64,000 nt of DNA, taken from assembly GCA_900315105.1 (NCBI GenBank), contig OMXX01000001.1, forward strand, positions 149,394 through 213,393, given 5' to 3'. Of the stretch, positions 7,401 to 15,979 are shown piece after piece; the stretch's first letter is position 1; every line of letters begins with the position of its first letter. The DNA is from an uncultured Prevotellaceae bacterium. GTDB lineage: Bacteria > Bacteroidota > Bacteroidia > Bacteroidales > Bacteroidaceae. Both the position numbers and the translations under genes were made by a program. The notes beneath the pieces were generated by a model that saw only the letters and a program-made list of their open reading frames with translations, ran no database searches and had not been told where the DNA came from.

Positions 7401-9814
7401 AAGGTGGAAGAAAAAGAATACCAGAAAGTATAAGACAGGATATGATGGCATATAGGGCTGCAAATTGGCCAAATAATATGTCTTCTTATGCTATGGGTAG
7501 AGATCGTGTAAGGAGTTTAACAAAAATTTATAAAAATTTTGATCCAGCAGCTTATGGAACTATGGCTGTTGGTACTGGCGCTCTTACTGCAAATAATATT
7601 GCGCGTTTTTACAATGGAAATGCAAGTCTTCCAAGCGCACAATTAGCAAGGCTTCAAATGAGAAATATGCTTGTTAAGGCAGGAAGAGAAACAAACGCAT
7701 TACGTCCTTCAAATAGAATCCCAAGATATTACAATACTGCTGGTATTACAAGGGTTATGCCATTCTATCAGTATGCAAACAATAGTAATGCCGTATTGTA
7801 TGGTGGTACAGCAATAACTTCATTGGCAGATACATATAGAAGAAAATCTGGCCAATATAATACATTAGCTCTTAGACTTTCTCCTGACGATAAAAGAAGA
7901 GGAGAATTGTTTGCTAAGGCAAATAAAATGATGAGAGCTGCTGATGTAGCTGAAGCTGCACAGAAAAAAGCACGTAAAGATGCAATATTCGCAGCAGCAG
8001 CAAAAAGACACGCTACGAGAACTATTGGTAATGATGTTCTTCTTCGTGGAATGTCAAGGGGAAAATTTGGATATGGGGGAGCATTTGGCGCTGCCTTACA
8101 ATCTGGCATAGCTATGGGGGCATGGAGTGGCATTAATGGTATCAAACAAATTTTCCAATCATTAAGTCTTTATCTTGCAAAAGGAATAGGCCTATTAATG
8201 AGTCCAGTGGGTGCTGTTACCGCAGGATTAGTAACATTAGGTGTAACTTTATACAAAGTTTATGAACATGTAAAAGAAGTAAACAGACAACATGAGGTAG
8301 CAATAATAAACTATCAGAAAATGTCAGACGCATTATCTAAAGATAGGGAAAATCTTATTAATATGGGTAATGCTATTGGTGGTTTTAGTGTAATTAATTC
8401 TGGGTATCAAAGAGAGATGTCTTCTACCCCAACATCTTATACCCTTCCAACAGAATATACAAAGGGTATATTGAATGACACAGGTAAATTATTACCAAGT
8501 GAAATTGTTAAAAGCTATGTTTCATTATATGGTAAATATTTACCAAGCGGAACAATAGAGACATTCTTGAAACGTACACCAGATTATACATCAATGTCAA
8601 ATTATGAGGATCCACATGATTTGTTTGGTGGTGCTACGGTAAAAAATGAAAAGGGCAGCAAAAATGCTCAAAGACTTGCTGTTGTTGCTCAATGGGCTAA
8701 ATTTGCCACAGAGCAAGACGATGTTCAGAAAGCAGCCAGGGCTATTCTTGAGGCTCAGTCAAAGGGTGATCTGAAACAAGTTCGTGCAATTCTTGATCAG
8801 TTTAAGGTTCCAACAAATGCCAAGAGCATGTTGAGCATGAATAAGAATGCGGAGGAACTTTCAAAGCTTGAAAATGCAGACAAAACATTTGAGTTTATGT
8901 ATGCTCAGCTTAATTATCTGAAAGAAATAGCTGACAAGATGGATATTCCTATTCAGAATTACACTAAGGCAATGGAGTTAATAGATGAGTTATCTAAACA
9001 AAAAGGAAAGATTTCCTCAGATAGCATCAAGGAACTGTCAACAACATTGTTAAAGGCACAATCTGTATCTTGGAGAGGTAAAACAGGTTCTCTTATACTT
9101 GGTAAGGATAATAAAGTTGATTGGCTTGCAATGGCTAAACAATTTAATGAAAGTATTCCTTTTACATTGGCTGAACAACAGCAAATCATGTATGATGCAC
9201 TTGACAATATATTTGATAATGAAAATATGGATAAGATTCCTGAAATAGCAACTTTGGTAGCGAGATACCTTCCATTACTTCAGAATCTTACACCATTTGA
9301 TAGTAACGGTTTATCATATACTTCTAACTCTATCCAATCCGTAGCTAACAAAATCAAAGATTCACAAAAGCATTTTACTGGTATGGCTTCAGAGAATGCT
9401 GATGAGCGCGAGTCAATGGTAAAGAATATAATGCAATGGATAAGATCAAGAAAAGGAGATAGGGGGCAGGATTTAACACAGCAAAATATTGACAATCTAT
9501 ATGCACTATTGAAAAAATGGGGATATGATAAAAAGGGACATAAAATAGTTGCTCCTGAAAAGAATACATCCATTACCCCTCCAGGCACTTCAGATCAGTC
9601 TGCATACGATTCTAAATACAACAATCATCAGGCTCGTCCAACGCAGATTATCTTTGATATTGATAATCTTGTTAAATTCGACAATACTCAAGTCAATAGT
9701 TTGGATCAAAAGGGTATTGCAGAATCCGTTGGCAGACAGATGGCTGAAGGTCTTCATTTGATGTTTGCACAAGCAGCTTCTGAATTTGGAATCGTCGCAG
9801 AACATAACGGATAG
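4427..9814 (+). CDS. Tail tape measure protein
   Basis: At 1795 residues this is the longest gene in the window. It sets tail length and is ejected during infection. Residues 1-330 are rich in Ser/Thr/Ala/Gln. Residues 370-480 form a charged coiled coil of AREQAKAQERL-type repeats. Residues 510-880 carry the conserved tape measure core (YENMMKTVQAILKTNDGG, TKFTAPEVAGAARFMAMAGL, then LEDAAAMVGVMGNAGIQ). Hydrophobic segments near 905-950 and 1270-1310 could cross a membrane. The conserved core (about 5,930-7,060) uses host-preferred codons while the C-terminal half is AT-rich, suggesting module exchange. Confidence 0.9.
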   Translation: MAGISQTKTYGVSYVINGDASKLTSALTGAKEQASLLSDALSGARTNMQALFGHGSNLTESFEKLNKFYSEAIKAQKSGQSNALSTSAKLSEDLTKKTKALRKQLESNPIISEKGLIGANIVKSIQSQLNAHKFGITVSPILSANAQVTLQEQLSKLSLTVNVQPNFNKAKDTKKGANAVSPSQKRTYTSPTAKASANSLAQIRQELTQLQNYIKANPLTGNFRVNYGESRTQVQRIIGNLRQYAMTKPIRVPVEVVWGNAGGQLQNILSGLQSFANGHGIKTTAKVSGTATGGSTGTGSTLTDEQKKESAIRSAARSKWSSMLDKQLGNYYPGWKEEQMAKYDKWAAKFPGMAGAERLQNFSENYRQRQLRQTSLDKANKQAERIEKQHQANKQRVTDSVMRDIEKSNRAEIKEKERLARESQKAQERIAREQAKAQERLIKEQERAAQRQAREQAKAQRIAQQRANAQRYVPGGPNGPIPPGSRGDIYTRMRKSWYPFTGNTSFGARTPMALDMAKGMGMMFAVSGVMQAVTSSFHQVAEYENMMKTVQAILKTNDGGANFNGRFKAMEEEVRRVGRETKFTAPEVAGAARFMAMAGLGIEDINAATNPIANLALVGDNDMSTTADKMTNIMTSFGLLKGLSAAQKKANMRHTSDILTNTFTKSNTDLMQLAEAMQYAGPMSHLTGTSLEDAAAMVGVMGNAGIQSSMAGTTLRMMYQNIIKPNKKQAAEWKRLGINTKDDQGRNRDIFEILKDLRAKITGTTDLNSKVGADQLKIMGAEVMSLFRTTAGAGTAALLENLGEAINLAQSNRESNGVAQTIADEKKNTISGLWAQVTSTFTDQSVNTVNEFVETIKDMLRNLRDWLASKEAANTLKEIYSLAKSLIEVFGSVAKIWLGIYNFAPSVVKFFISFQLWATQLGFLATPIIQVTGAIATLKNTLLGLLGVSTTVSGGLARGMGGYLPIAANGIGVSRIAQSNIDNGGLVLANIQGGRKRIPESIRQDMMAYRAANWPNNMSSYAMGRDRVRSLTKIYKNFDPAAYGTMAVGTGALTANNIARFYNGNASLPSAQLARLQMRNMLVKAGRETNALRPSNRIPRYYNTAGITRVMPFYQYANNSNAVLYGGTAITSLADTYRRKSGQYNTLALRLSPDDKRRGELFAKANKMMRAADVAEAAQKKARKDAIFAAAAKRHATRTIGNDVLLRGMSRGKFGYGGAFGAALQSGIAMGAWSGINGIKQIFQSLSLYLAKGIGLLMSPVGAVTAGLVTLGVTLYKVYEHVKEVNRQHEVAIINYQKMSDALSKDRENLINMGNAIGGFSVINSGYQREMSSTPTSYTLPTEYTKGILNDTGKLLPSEIVKSYVSLYGKYLPSGTIETFLKRTPDYTSMSNYEDPHDLFGGATVKNEKGSKNAQRLAVVAQWAKFATEQDDVQKAARAILEAQSKGDLKQVRAILDQFKVPTNAKSMLSMNKNAEELSKLENADKTFEFMYAQLNYLKEIADKMDIPIQNYTKAMELIDELSKQKGKISSDSIKELSTTLLKAQSVSWRGKTGSLILGKDNKVDWLAMAKQFNESIPFTLAEQQQIMYDALDNIFDNENMDKIPEIATLVARYLPLLQNLTPFDSNGLSYTSNSIQSVANKIKDSQKHFTGMASENADERESMVKNIMQWIRSRKGDRGQDLTQQNIDNLYALLKKWGYDKKGHKIVAPEKNTSITPPGTSDQSAYDSKYNNHQARPTQIIFDIDNLVKFDNTQVNSLDQKGIAESVGRQMAEGLHLMFAQAASEFGIVAEHNG

Positions 9815-9827
9815 GCTATGTAGGAAA

Positions 9828-9844
9828 ACCTATTATTAAGAAAG
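9828..9844 (+). promoter_or_regulatory. Late-gene start motif (copy 2)
   Basis: ACCTATTATTAAGAAAG lies in the 39-bp gap between the tape measure gene and the next ATG at 9854. It matches the 3114 motif over CTATTATTAAGAAA. A short TAGG/CCTA hairpin precedes it. Confidence 0.4.
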
Positions 9845-9853
9845 ATAATAATT

Positions 9854-10954
9854 ATGGCATCATTATTCCAGAACTTATCCGTAACCGCTATACCAACTGT
9901 AAATTATGCGTATGACATAGTATCAGGCTATGCCATACGCACTCTTAGTAATAAGATGGATGAGATCATCAATGGTAAGAGGCAAGTCAGATTCTACTAT
10001 AGGAGAGATAACAGATCATTCTTTCAAGTATTGGTGGATTCTGCCCTTCAGTATGCTTCTACAGAATTGAAGAATGCCATGTACAAAGCGGTTAGGGATA
10101 AGTTTCAAAAACAAAGAAAAGAGGAATATGTCAATCTTGTTAAGGATCGTAGAAAAACCAAACTGGTAAGTAGTGGTAATCTTCAGATACGTAACTATGG
10201 TGTGATGACAGTCCCCATTGTTGATGAAAAAAATAAATTTGGAACAATTGAATGTAAGGATACTTATGGAAATAGTTGTAGTGATGGTTTGATGTTGAAA
10301 ATACCAACAAACTACAATGTCAAATACACAAGGTATCAAAATTATGTTTCACACTATGATACGGTATCAGTATCCGTAGGTAATAATAAAGATATAGAGT
10401 CAACCTTTGAGTCTAAGTATCTTGTCTGGAGCGATGCTACCTCAATGATAACTTTTCAGAGCAATAAGAATACAATTATAACACCAGTTGTCGGCAGAGA
10501 CTATTCTCGTAAGGAGCTTGCATCTAATGGTGATATAAAGTTCTCAGTATCAGGTCATATACTTTCAGGAATGGCTGAGGTGTTTCCTACAGAACAGGTA
10601 CAGAAATTCATCCAGATAATGCAGTACAAAGGACTTATTGAAATCAACAATATTCTCCTTGATCAATTTGGTATTGAAAAGATACTTGTACTTGATTTTA
10701 GCATTACACCATTGGAAGGAACAAAGTCTCAGGTGGACTATTCATTCAATGCAATAGGTATCCAACCAAGACATGAAATTGAAATTACCGATGATACGCT
10801 ATACTTGGATGACATTATATTTAATATGCAGACATCTGATGAAGAGGATGCTTGGACTAAGTGGTTCAATGCAAAGGCTGAGGGTACTGCGTATTCTGTT
10901 ATTGAAGTTCTTGATACTGGTATCAATGCCGCTATCAACAAAATCCATATCTAA
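9854..10954 (+). CDS. Tail/baseplate protein (DUF6046-like)
   Basis: A 366-residue protein directly behind the tape measure, where myoviruses encode the proteins linking tube and baseplate hub. The N-terminal 100 residues are helical and basic (KMDEIINGKRQVRFYYRRDN); the rest is beta-rich. The layout resembles a Bacteroidales phage family I know as DUF6046, from memory only. It is followed 1 bp later by the hub-like gene, so the two are probably co-translated. The role is inferred from order. Confidence 0.6.
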   Translation: MASLFQNLSVTAIPTVNYAYDIVSGYAIRTLSNKMDEIINGKRQVRFYYRRDNRSFFQVLVDSALQYASTELKNAMYKAVRDKFQKQRKEEYVNLVKDRRKTKLVSSGNLQIRNYGVMTVPIVDEKNKFGTIECKDTYGNSCSDGLMLKIPTNYNVKYTRYQNYVSHYDTVSVSVGNNKDIESTFESKYLVWSDATSMITFQSNKNTIITPVVGRDYSRKELASNGDIKFSVSGHILSGMAEVFPTEQVQKFIQIMQYKGLIEINNILLDQFGIEKILVLDFSITPLEGTKSQVDYSFNAIGIQPRHEIEITDDTLYLDDIIFNMQTSDEEDAWTKWFNAKAEGTAYSVIEVLDTGINAAINKIHI

Positions 10955-10955
10955 T

Positions 10956-12485
10956 ATGCCAGATTATAACAATATACAAACATACGGACAGACACCGAAA
11001 TATATAGTAAGGGGACACAATGATGATCTCCTTGCTATTATGTTCTGTGAGATTAAGATATGGAGAGCTACTAAGGAAGACTGGTGGACACCTAAAGACT
11101 ATATTCGTCTTACCGAGGTTGAATCCATAGATATTCAGAAATCATATAAGAAAATTATCCAGAAAGCAACCGTAAAGTTTCCGCGAGGCACTGTTGTAGG
11201 ACAAAGAATAAGCGATACAAAAAAAGATGAAAAGGTATCAACAGGAAACAATACGGATGCAAAAGAGGAAACATCTCTGATAGAATCCACCAATTATGGT
11301 GAGGTTATAGTTCCAGGCTCTGCAACCAATGTAATAAATGCTTTTCGTAAGGATGATGGTATTATTATTGTTGGTAGAAATGGAGAACAGGAGTTTAAGC
11401 CTAAGATGATAAGTACAGGAGATAGGATTGAGATTCGTCTTGCTTATGCTTATTCTGAAGATGAATATACATTGTATAAGAGTGGAAAGATACAAGGACA
11501 CCTGGAGTTCTCAGGTTTTGTATCTAAGTGTTCCGTAAGCACACCTCTAATTCTTCAGTGTGAGGATATGATGTCTATTCTAAAGACCTTTTCATGTCCT
11601 GATAATGTGGCTAAGAAGAACTATACCGTTAATGATTATCTTTGTGATGATGGTATATTCAAGCTGTTAAAAGGAACAGGGCTGAAGATTGACGATGATA
11701 CAAAAGCAGCAAAGATAAATGTCGGCAGGGTAAATATGACAAATGACCTTGTTGTTGCTGACATTCTTGATGAGTGGTCTAAGTGTGGCTTGTATGCCTA
11801 TATGAATGAAAATGATAATTTTAGAACAATCAGAGTAGGCAGAGTTTATACTTCAGGGTTTAATTTTGGTAAGAATGGAAATGTCGTTCAGGCTCAAGCT
11901 GGCGTTCATATTATTCAATTTGATTGGGATGTTGCTAATGATTCTCTTGATGTTGTTGAAAGAGATAAGCGATACCTTGCTATTGAATGTAGTGGCATGA
12001 AGGCGAATGGCACATATATTAAGTTTACTATTAGAAAGGATAAGGATGATAACTGGGATGTTATTAACGAGCGAGATAATATTCAGGCAAGGACTGGTAG
12101 AAAAACAACTGATAAGACTGCCAGTGTTCAAGGTGTAAAGATGCAACACCCACCTAAAATAGATCTTTCAGACTATAATAAAGTAAGCTATATTTCACCA
12201 ACAAACCCAATAACAAAAGATAAGCTGATAAGTGAAGGCAAGGCTTATTATGAGAAGTTCAATCCTAATGGTGTATCTGGAAAGCTTACTATATTTGGTG
12301 ACAGATATATAAAACCAACGGATACCGTAGGATTATTAGATATGAGACACCCAGAAAGAAATGGCTTCTATTTTGTTTCTGAGGTTAATACAAAGTTCAG
12401 TGTTTCAGGAGGTTTTAGAAGGGAATTAAGCATACCTTATAGACTTGCTAAGTTTCCAAAAGATCAACCGATAACCATTAAGTAA
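10956..12485 (+). CDS. Baseplate hub protein (gp27/gpD-like)
   Basis: I start this 509-residue protein at ATG 10956 (MPDYNNIQTYGQTPKY), directly behind the previous stop; a longer in-frame opening at 10773 would overlap the upstream gene by 180 bp and is unlikely. The size, the EVESIDIQKSYKKIIQKATVKF segment early on, and the C-terminal YYEKFNPNGVSGKLTIFGDRY followed by VGLLDMRHPERNGFYFVSEV are typical of phage hub proteins, which form the ring at the tube tip and hold the spike. The spike-like gene follows after 1 bp. Confidence 0.65.
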   Translation: MPDYNNIQTYGQTPKYIVRGHNDDLLAIMFCEIKIWRATKEDWWTPKDYIRLTEVESIDIQKSYKKIIQKATVKFPRGTVVGQRISDTKKDEKVSTGNNTDAKEETSLIESTNYGEVIVPGSATNVINAFRKDDGIIIVGRNGEQEFKPKMISTGDRIEIRLAYAYSEDEYTLYKSGKIQGHLEFSGFVSKCSVSTPLILQCEDMMSILKTFSCPDNVAKKNYTVNDYLCDDGIFKLLKGTGLKIDDDTKAAKINVGRVNMTNDLVVADILDEWSKCGLYAYMNENDNFRTIRVGRVYTSGFNFGKNGNVVQAQAGVHIIQFDWDVANDSLDVVERDKRYLAIECSGMKANGTYIKFTIRKDKDDNWDVINERDNIQARTGRKTTDKTASVQGVKMQHPPKIDLSDYNKVSYISPTNPITKDKLISEGKAYYEKFNPNGVSGKLTIFGDRYIKPTDTVGLLDMRHPERNGFYFVSEVNTKFSVSGGFRRELSIPYRLAKFPKDQPITIK

Positions 12486-12486
12486 T

Positions 12487-13311
12487 ATGGCAGAAAATGT
12501 ATTCAAAGATGAGCTTTTGAAATATACAGATGACTTTGCAAAGGCGGTTCAAACAATAGCTCAGAAAAAGTTGTCAAATAGAAAGGGTGCCCCTATCGGT
12601 ACTCAAAAAATTGATGGCTATGTTTCATATATACATGATGATCAAAATGATCCTCTTTATGGTACGGTAGATGTTCAGGAATTTGGTTATGATCCTGTAA
12701 TAGATTATCCTGAAGGTTTTCATGAGGGTGTTCAAATATCTGCTGTTCCAGGCGATGATAATGGTATGTATATTGTACCAATGCTATTGTCTGATGTTGT
12801 TATTAACACAGAACCTATAAGTCCATTCAGGGAATTTATAGTGGCATATTCAAGGGCTAAGATAATGCACCTTCATAGTCATGATAGGGTAACAATAGGC
12901 GTTGATGAAACCGCTAAAATGGCAAAACCTGAAGAGGAACTTAGCGATATAAGAATGCTGAAAAATACAGGAAATTCATCAAATACCTTATATGAAAAAG
13001 ACAAGGTAGTTCATACTGTCGTGAGAAATGGTCAGGTATCTTGTTTTATTTCATTGGATGCTGATGGTACTGTCAGAGTAAGCGGTAAGAATATTAAAAT
13101 AGATGGAGATACCGTTAAGCATAATTCTGGTGAGCAGAAAATGGTGTTGGGAGATAAGCTTATAGGTCATTTACAGGATCTTTGCCAGGCAATCGCTACT
13201 ATGGCTATATCAACCCCACAAGGAGCTGGTTTTGTAGCTAATCAGGCACCATTTACAAAGATAGCCAGTCAATTAGCTAACGACCTGTCTCAGAAGTCAT
13301 ATCTGGAATAA
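12487..13311 (+). CDS. Baseplate spike / OB-fold protein (gp45/gpV-like)
   Basis: A 274-residue protein in the spike position after the hub. Residues 35-95 look like an OB domain (DGYVSYIHDDQNDPLYGTVDVQEFG, EGVQISAVPGDDNGMYIVPMLLSDV). Residues 165-215 are a repeating beta stretch (VSCFISLDADGTVRVSGKNIKIDGDTV), as in the trimeric needle of puncturing spikes. The C-terminus has a small hydrophobic helix pair. It would pierce the outer membrane during injection. No lysozyme domain is visible. Confidence 0.65.
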   Translation: MAENVFKDELLKYTDDFAKAVQTIAQKKLSNRKGAPIGTQKIDGYVSYIHDDQNDPLYGTVDVQEFGYDPVIDYPEGFHEGVQISAVPGDDNGMYIVPMLLSDVVINTEPISPFREFIVAYSRAKIMHLHSHDRVTIGVDETAKMAKPEEELSDIRMLKNTGNSSNTLYEKDKVVHTVVRNGQVSCFISLDADGTVRVSGKNIKIDGDTVKHNSGEQKMVLGDKLIGHLQDLCQAIATMAISTPQGAGFVANQAPFTKIASQLANDLSQKSYLE

Positions 13312-13330
13312 GACTATTAATAATAAAGAC
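13312..13330 (+). promoter_or_regulatory. Late-gene start motif (copy 3)
   Basis: GACTATTAATAATAAAGAC precedes the ATG at 13334. It agrees with the 3114 motif in CTATTA and in the AATAAAGA tail but is a weaker match than copies 1, 4 and 6. Confidence 0.35.
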
Positions 13331-13333
13331 AAT

Positions 13334-14200
13334 ATGAAAGATATATTACTCGACATACAAGAACGCGATCTGATATTATCTAATCAGAACAAATACATAA
13401 AGTTCAGAAGAGCTTCATGGGGTTCTGACGATAATGATTATTGTTATCTAAATATAGAACCTGAAGATAATGAAAATGTTGAGAATGTATATACAGATAC
13501 AGAAGAAAGACCTTCTTATGTGTTTGCAGATTCTTCGGTATATGTTCCGTTAGAGTCATCAAATATATATTTTACAGCAAAATATCACCCTTCTGTATTA
13601 AAGGTAAAGATTGTTTTTGATGGTGTAGAATATCCAGTCAAGACTAAATTCTGGGATGGGCAGAAACGTGACGTAAAAGCCTGTCAATTTCCAATAATAA
13701 ACATTTCTGGTAAATATATGATACAGATAGCGCAAGAAGAAGACGATGAAGCTCTATATGCCTATTTGTACAATGCTGATGAGCTTGATTTTACATCTAA
13801 TGAATCTCAGGATCAAGAAGCACAATTGCTTGCTCTTTGTGCCCCAGGACAAAATTATAGATACCCAACAGTCGGGATTGACGTTTCTAAGTATGTTAAT
13901 TCAGTACCTTCATTAACTGATTTGGGACAGAAAATTGTCAATGAATTTAGCAATGATGGTAAGGATGTCTATAATGCTGATTTTGATGCAGATACAGGCA
14001 ATATAACGGTTGAATTTAATCAAGCAAATACCACACAAGATGTATCAGAAACATTAAATGTTGAGGATTATACTGAATCTGATTTGATAGATATGGCTGA
14101 GAAGATTGCGGTGGAAACAACCGAAATAAACAATAATGGAAATGATTTTCCACAGATAAACGACAATATTTCAAGAATCCAAAAATACTTATTGATATGA
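13334..14200 (+). CDS. Phage structural protein, unknown function
   Basis: A 288-residue acidic protein behind the spike gene, preceded by a version of the late motif. Residues 60-150 look like a beta-sandwich (VYVPLESSNIYFTAKYHPSVLKV, KYMIQIAQEEDDE); the rest is acidic and Asn-rich. I do not recognise the family. Position suggests a baseplate or tail-tip accessory. Its stop overlaps the start of the next gene by 4 bp (ATGA). Confidence 0.6.
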   Translation: MKDILLDIQERDLILSNQNKYIKFRRASWGSDDNDYCYLNIEPEDNENVENVYTDTEERPSYVFADSSVYVPLESSNIYFTAKYHPSVLKVKIVFDGVEYPVKTKFWDGQKRDVKACQFPIINISGKYMIQIAQEEDDEALYAYLYNADELDFTSNESQDQEAQLLALCAPGQNYRYPTVGIDVSKYVNSVPSLTDLGQKIVNEFSNDGKDVYNADFDADTGNITVEFNQANTTQDVSETLNVEDYTESDLIDMAEKIAVETTEINNNGNDFPQINDNISRIQKYLLI

Positions 14201-14427
14201 AACATATAGATCGAAATTCATTGAAGCATTTTACAGTATGTCTTCTGCTTTCATTGATAGGCACTTATGGGGTTGCAATAGCAATAGGCGCTTCATTTAC
14301 CAAAGAATATTATGATAAGAAAAGTTACGGCCATTGGTGCTGGGTTGACCTTTTCTTTGATGGATTGGGATGTGTTGTTGGTTATGGCTTACATATTTTG
14401 GCAGCATATCTTATTTCTCTTTTGTAG
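14197..14427 (+). CDS. Small membrane protein, YfiM/DUF2279-like
   Basis: A 76-residue protein with two hydrophobic segments (about 14-32 and 58-75). Between them lies GASFTKEYYDKKSYGHWCWVDLFFDGLG, matching the pattern GA..KE..D....G....DL..D..G of YfiM-like (DUF2279) envelope proteins. In phages such genes sit among lysis or envelope functions. It overlaps the upstream gene by 4 bp and is followed by a strong terminator at 14,457. A truncated relative lies at 22,561. Confidence 0.6.
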   Translation: MKHIDRNSLKHFTVCLLLSLIGTYGVAIAIGASFTKEYYDKKSYGHWCWVDLFFDGLGCVVGYGLHILAAYLISLL

Positions 14428-14456
14428 GAAACGGTTTGTTCTCATATATAGTTTTT

Positions 14457-14486
14457 AGGGCGCAGTTAATAGCTGCGCTCTTTTTT
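14457..14486 (+). terminator. Rho-independent terminator
   Basis: AGGGCGCAG pairs with CTGCGCTC across the loop TTAATAG and is followed by TTTTTT (14481-14486). Confidence 0.85.
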
Positions 14487-14520
14487 ATGTCTTTAATTAG
14501 GGCGTTGGACTTGATTGTAT

Positions 14521-14528
14521 TATATTTG
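14521..14528 (+). promoter_or_regulatory. Host-type -7 element before 14,558
   Basis: TATATTTG matches the Bacteroidales -7 box TAnnTTTG and lies 30 bp before the ATG, just behind a terminator. A convincing -33 TTTG at the normal distance is missing. Confidence 0.4.
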
Positions 14529-14557
14529 TACTCAGTATTAATTAAAAACTTAACGGT

Positions 14558-15031
14558 ATGGATTATAGAACAATAATTGAAAACGCCAGAAATAAAGGTG
14601 TTACGAGTGAAAAGGTGATGTGGTCAAGTATCGCAAGAATAGATGGTGTTTTAGACACTATCAAGGACGAGCATCCAGATTTGTATTGGAATTTGCTTAG
14701 AGATACACACGAGGAGCTATATGGGCCACATTACGATAAGGAATTTGCTGAGTATGATGTTAATAGTATGCACTGTACGGATAAGGATGGCAAGCTTCGT
14801 CATGGAGCCTTCTGGACTTTAGATGAGATACTGGCAGCAACAAAGAATAAAACCTTCCCAGCAGAGACTACAAATTGGGACAAGTATGTCGCTTACAATG
14901 CCTGCGCAAATGACTTTGGTAAGGCTTTTGAAGATGAGGATGTTTTGGAGATTGCCTATATGTTCTTTTTTGATGATGAGGATGCCCCTTCTGGAAAAAT
15001 CTGGAAATACATCAGGGCGATGATGTACTAA
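14558..15031 (+). CDS. Conserved Bacteroidales phage protein (DUF7841-like)
   Basis: A 157-residue acidic soluble protein that reads as a familiar phage family from Bacteroidales (I recall DUF7841; not checked). It contains YGPHYDKEFAEYDVNSMHCTDKDGK, then WTLDEILAAT, then WDKYVAYNACANDFGKAFEDED and a C-terminal FFFDDEDAPSGKIWKYIRAM, all regular helical patterns. It stands alone between two terminators with its own -7 element. The function is unknown; a host-takeover or scaffolding role would be speculation. Confidence 0.7.
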   Translation: MDYRTIIENARNKGVTSEKVMWSSIARIDGVLDTIKDEHPDLYWNLLRDTHEELYGPHYDKEFAEYDVNSMHCTDKDGKLRHGAFWTLDEILAATKNKTFPAETTNWDKYVAYNACANDFGKAFEDEDVLEIAYMFFFDDEDAPSGKIWKYIRAMMY

Positions 15032-15050
15032 GTGTATTGGTTGCTAACAT

Positions 15051-15077
15051 GCCGCTACCTTATGGTGGCGGCTTTTT
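15051..15077 (+). terminator. Rho-independent terminator
   Basis: GCCGCTACC pairs with GGTGGCGGC (one G-U) over the loop TTAT, followed by TTTTT. Confidence 0.85.
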
Positions 15078-15132
15078 ACATAAAAGATATTAAAAATACA
15101 TTGGTAAAGTGATGTTTTTCGATATTTCTTTG

Positions 15133-15140
15133 TATATTTG
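15133..15140 (+). promoter_or_regulatory. Host-type -7 element before 15,159
   Basis: TATATTTG fits TAnnTTTG. Transcription would begin near 15,147, which rules out a TTG at 15,138 as start and points to ATG 15,159. Confidence 0.5.
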
Positions 15141-15158
15141 CACAATAAAACTTACACA

Positions 15159-15539
15159 ATGAACATAAACAATACATACAAAAAATTTTTGCAACTAAAA
15201 CTGATAACTAAATATGGTATATTTGGTTTGGCTTTTATTTCACTTTCATATTGTGTTTTGACATTCTTAGGGTATTATGTGCCCTGGATGTTCATAGTAT
15301 TTTTCAGCTTTGCATTTGTATTGAGAATCATCCTTTCTAAAGCTTTTGGATTATGTTGGATTCATAGAAGCTGTATCTTATATAACTATTGTGTTTCTAT
15401 TTGCATAGTTACAAAACCAGAAACATTATATGCTATGTTAGGTATCGGCAAACAAACAATGGTAGGTATTTTTGCAATTATAGGTATAATAATATTTAGT
15501 CTTGTAATATGGAAAATAATAGCAAAGAAGAGTTGCTAA
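15159..15539 (+). CDS. Small membrane protein, unknown
   Basis: A 126-residue protein beginning at ATG 15159 (MNINNTYKKF). It has hydrophobic segments around residues 20-42, 46-60, 70-88 and 102-122, so probably four membrane spans, and ends with basic residues. It has its own promoter and overlaps the next gene. The segments and isolation suggest an accessory (superinfection or membrane) function, but I recognise no family. Confidence 0.55.
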   Translation: MNINNTYKKFLQLKLITKYGIFGLAFISLSYCVLTFLGYYVPWMFIVFFSFAFVLRIILSKAFGLCWIHRSCILYNYCVSICIVTKPETLYAMLGIGKQTMVGIFAIIGIIIFSLVIWKIIAKKSC

Positions 15540-15835
15540 TGGAGCTTGCCGTTGTCAATATCATGATAACGGAAAACCCTTGCGGATTAAAAGAAAGTCT
15601 TTTTAATTCCTTAAAGGACGTTATTAAATCCATTATAGGCGCACATTGCATAAAAGGTGCAACGCGTGAACAGGTAGCCAAATACTTTCAGCGTGACGTT
15701 AGGACATTATCGCATTGGAAGGATAAATACGATGATTTTCCAGAATGCAAGAAGGACTTTGCACACAATAAGACATACAATTGGATGGATATTATTGAAT
15801 GGAAATTAAAGCATAAAGAGATATGGGAATGTTAA
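15509..15835 (+). CDS. Helix-turn-helix DNA-binding protein
   Basis: A 108-residue protein with a clear HTH at about residues 48-72 (GATREQVAKYFQRDVRTLSHWKDKY), in the style of MerR/excisionase or terminase-small-subunit helices. Start ATG 15509 overlaps the upstream gene by 31 bp; ATG 15539, which touches the upstream stop as TAATG, is also possible. It could be a small regulator of the genes around it. A strong terminator follows at once. Confidence 0.65.
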   Translation: MENNSKEELLMELAVVNIMITENPCGLKESLFNSLKDVIKSIIGAHCIKGATREQVAKYFQRDVRTLSHWKDKYDDFPECKKDFAHNKTYNWMDIIEWKLKHKEIWEC

Positions 15836-15852
15836 TCGTTCCCATATTTTTA
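15821..15852 (+). terminator. Rho-independent terminator
   Basis: ATATGGGAA pairs perfectly with TTCCCATAT, with a TTTTTA tail. The stem overlaps the end of the HTH gene. Confidence 0.85.
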
Positions 15853-15979
15853 TTTCCTAAATTCAGGATATTTTTAAGATTACTAAAAATTTTTTATTGC
15901 CTATTTTTTATTTTTATCTTTTATATATAAAAACTGGTGACACAATATCATTTATAATCCATGAAAAACCATTTCCCTT

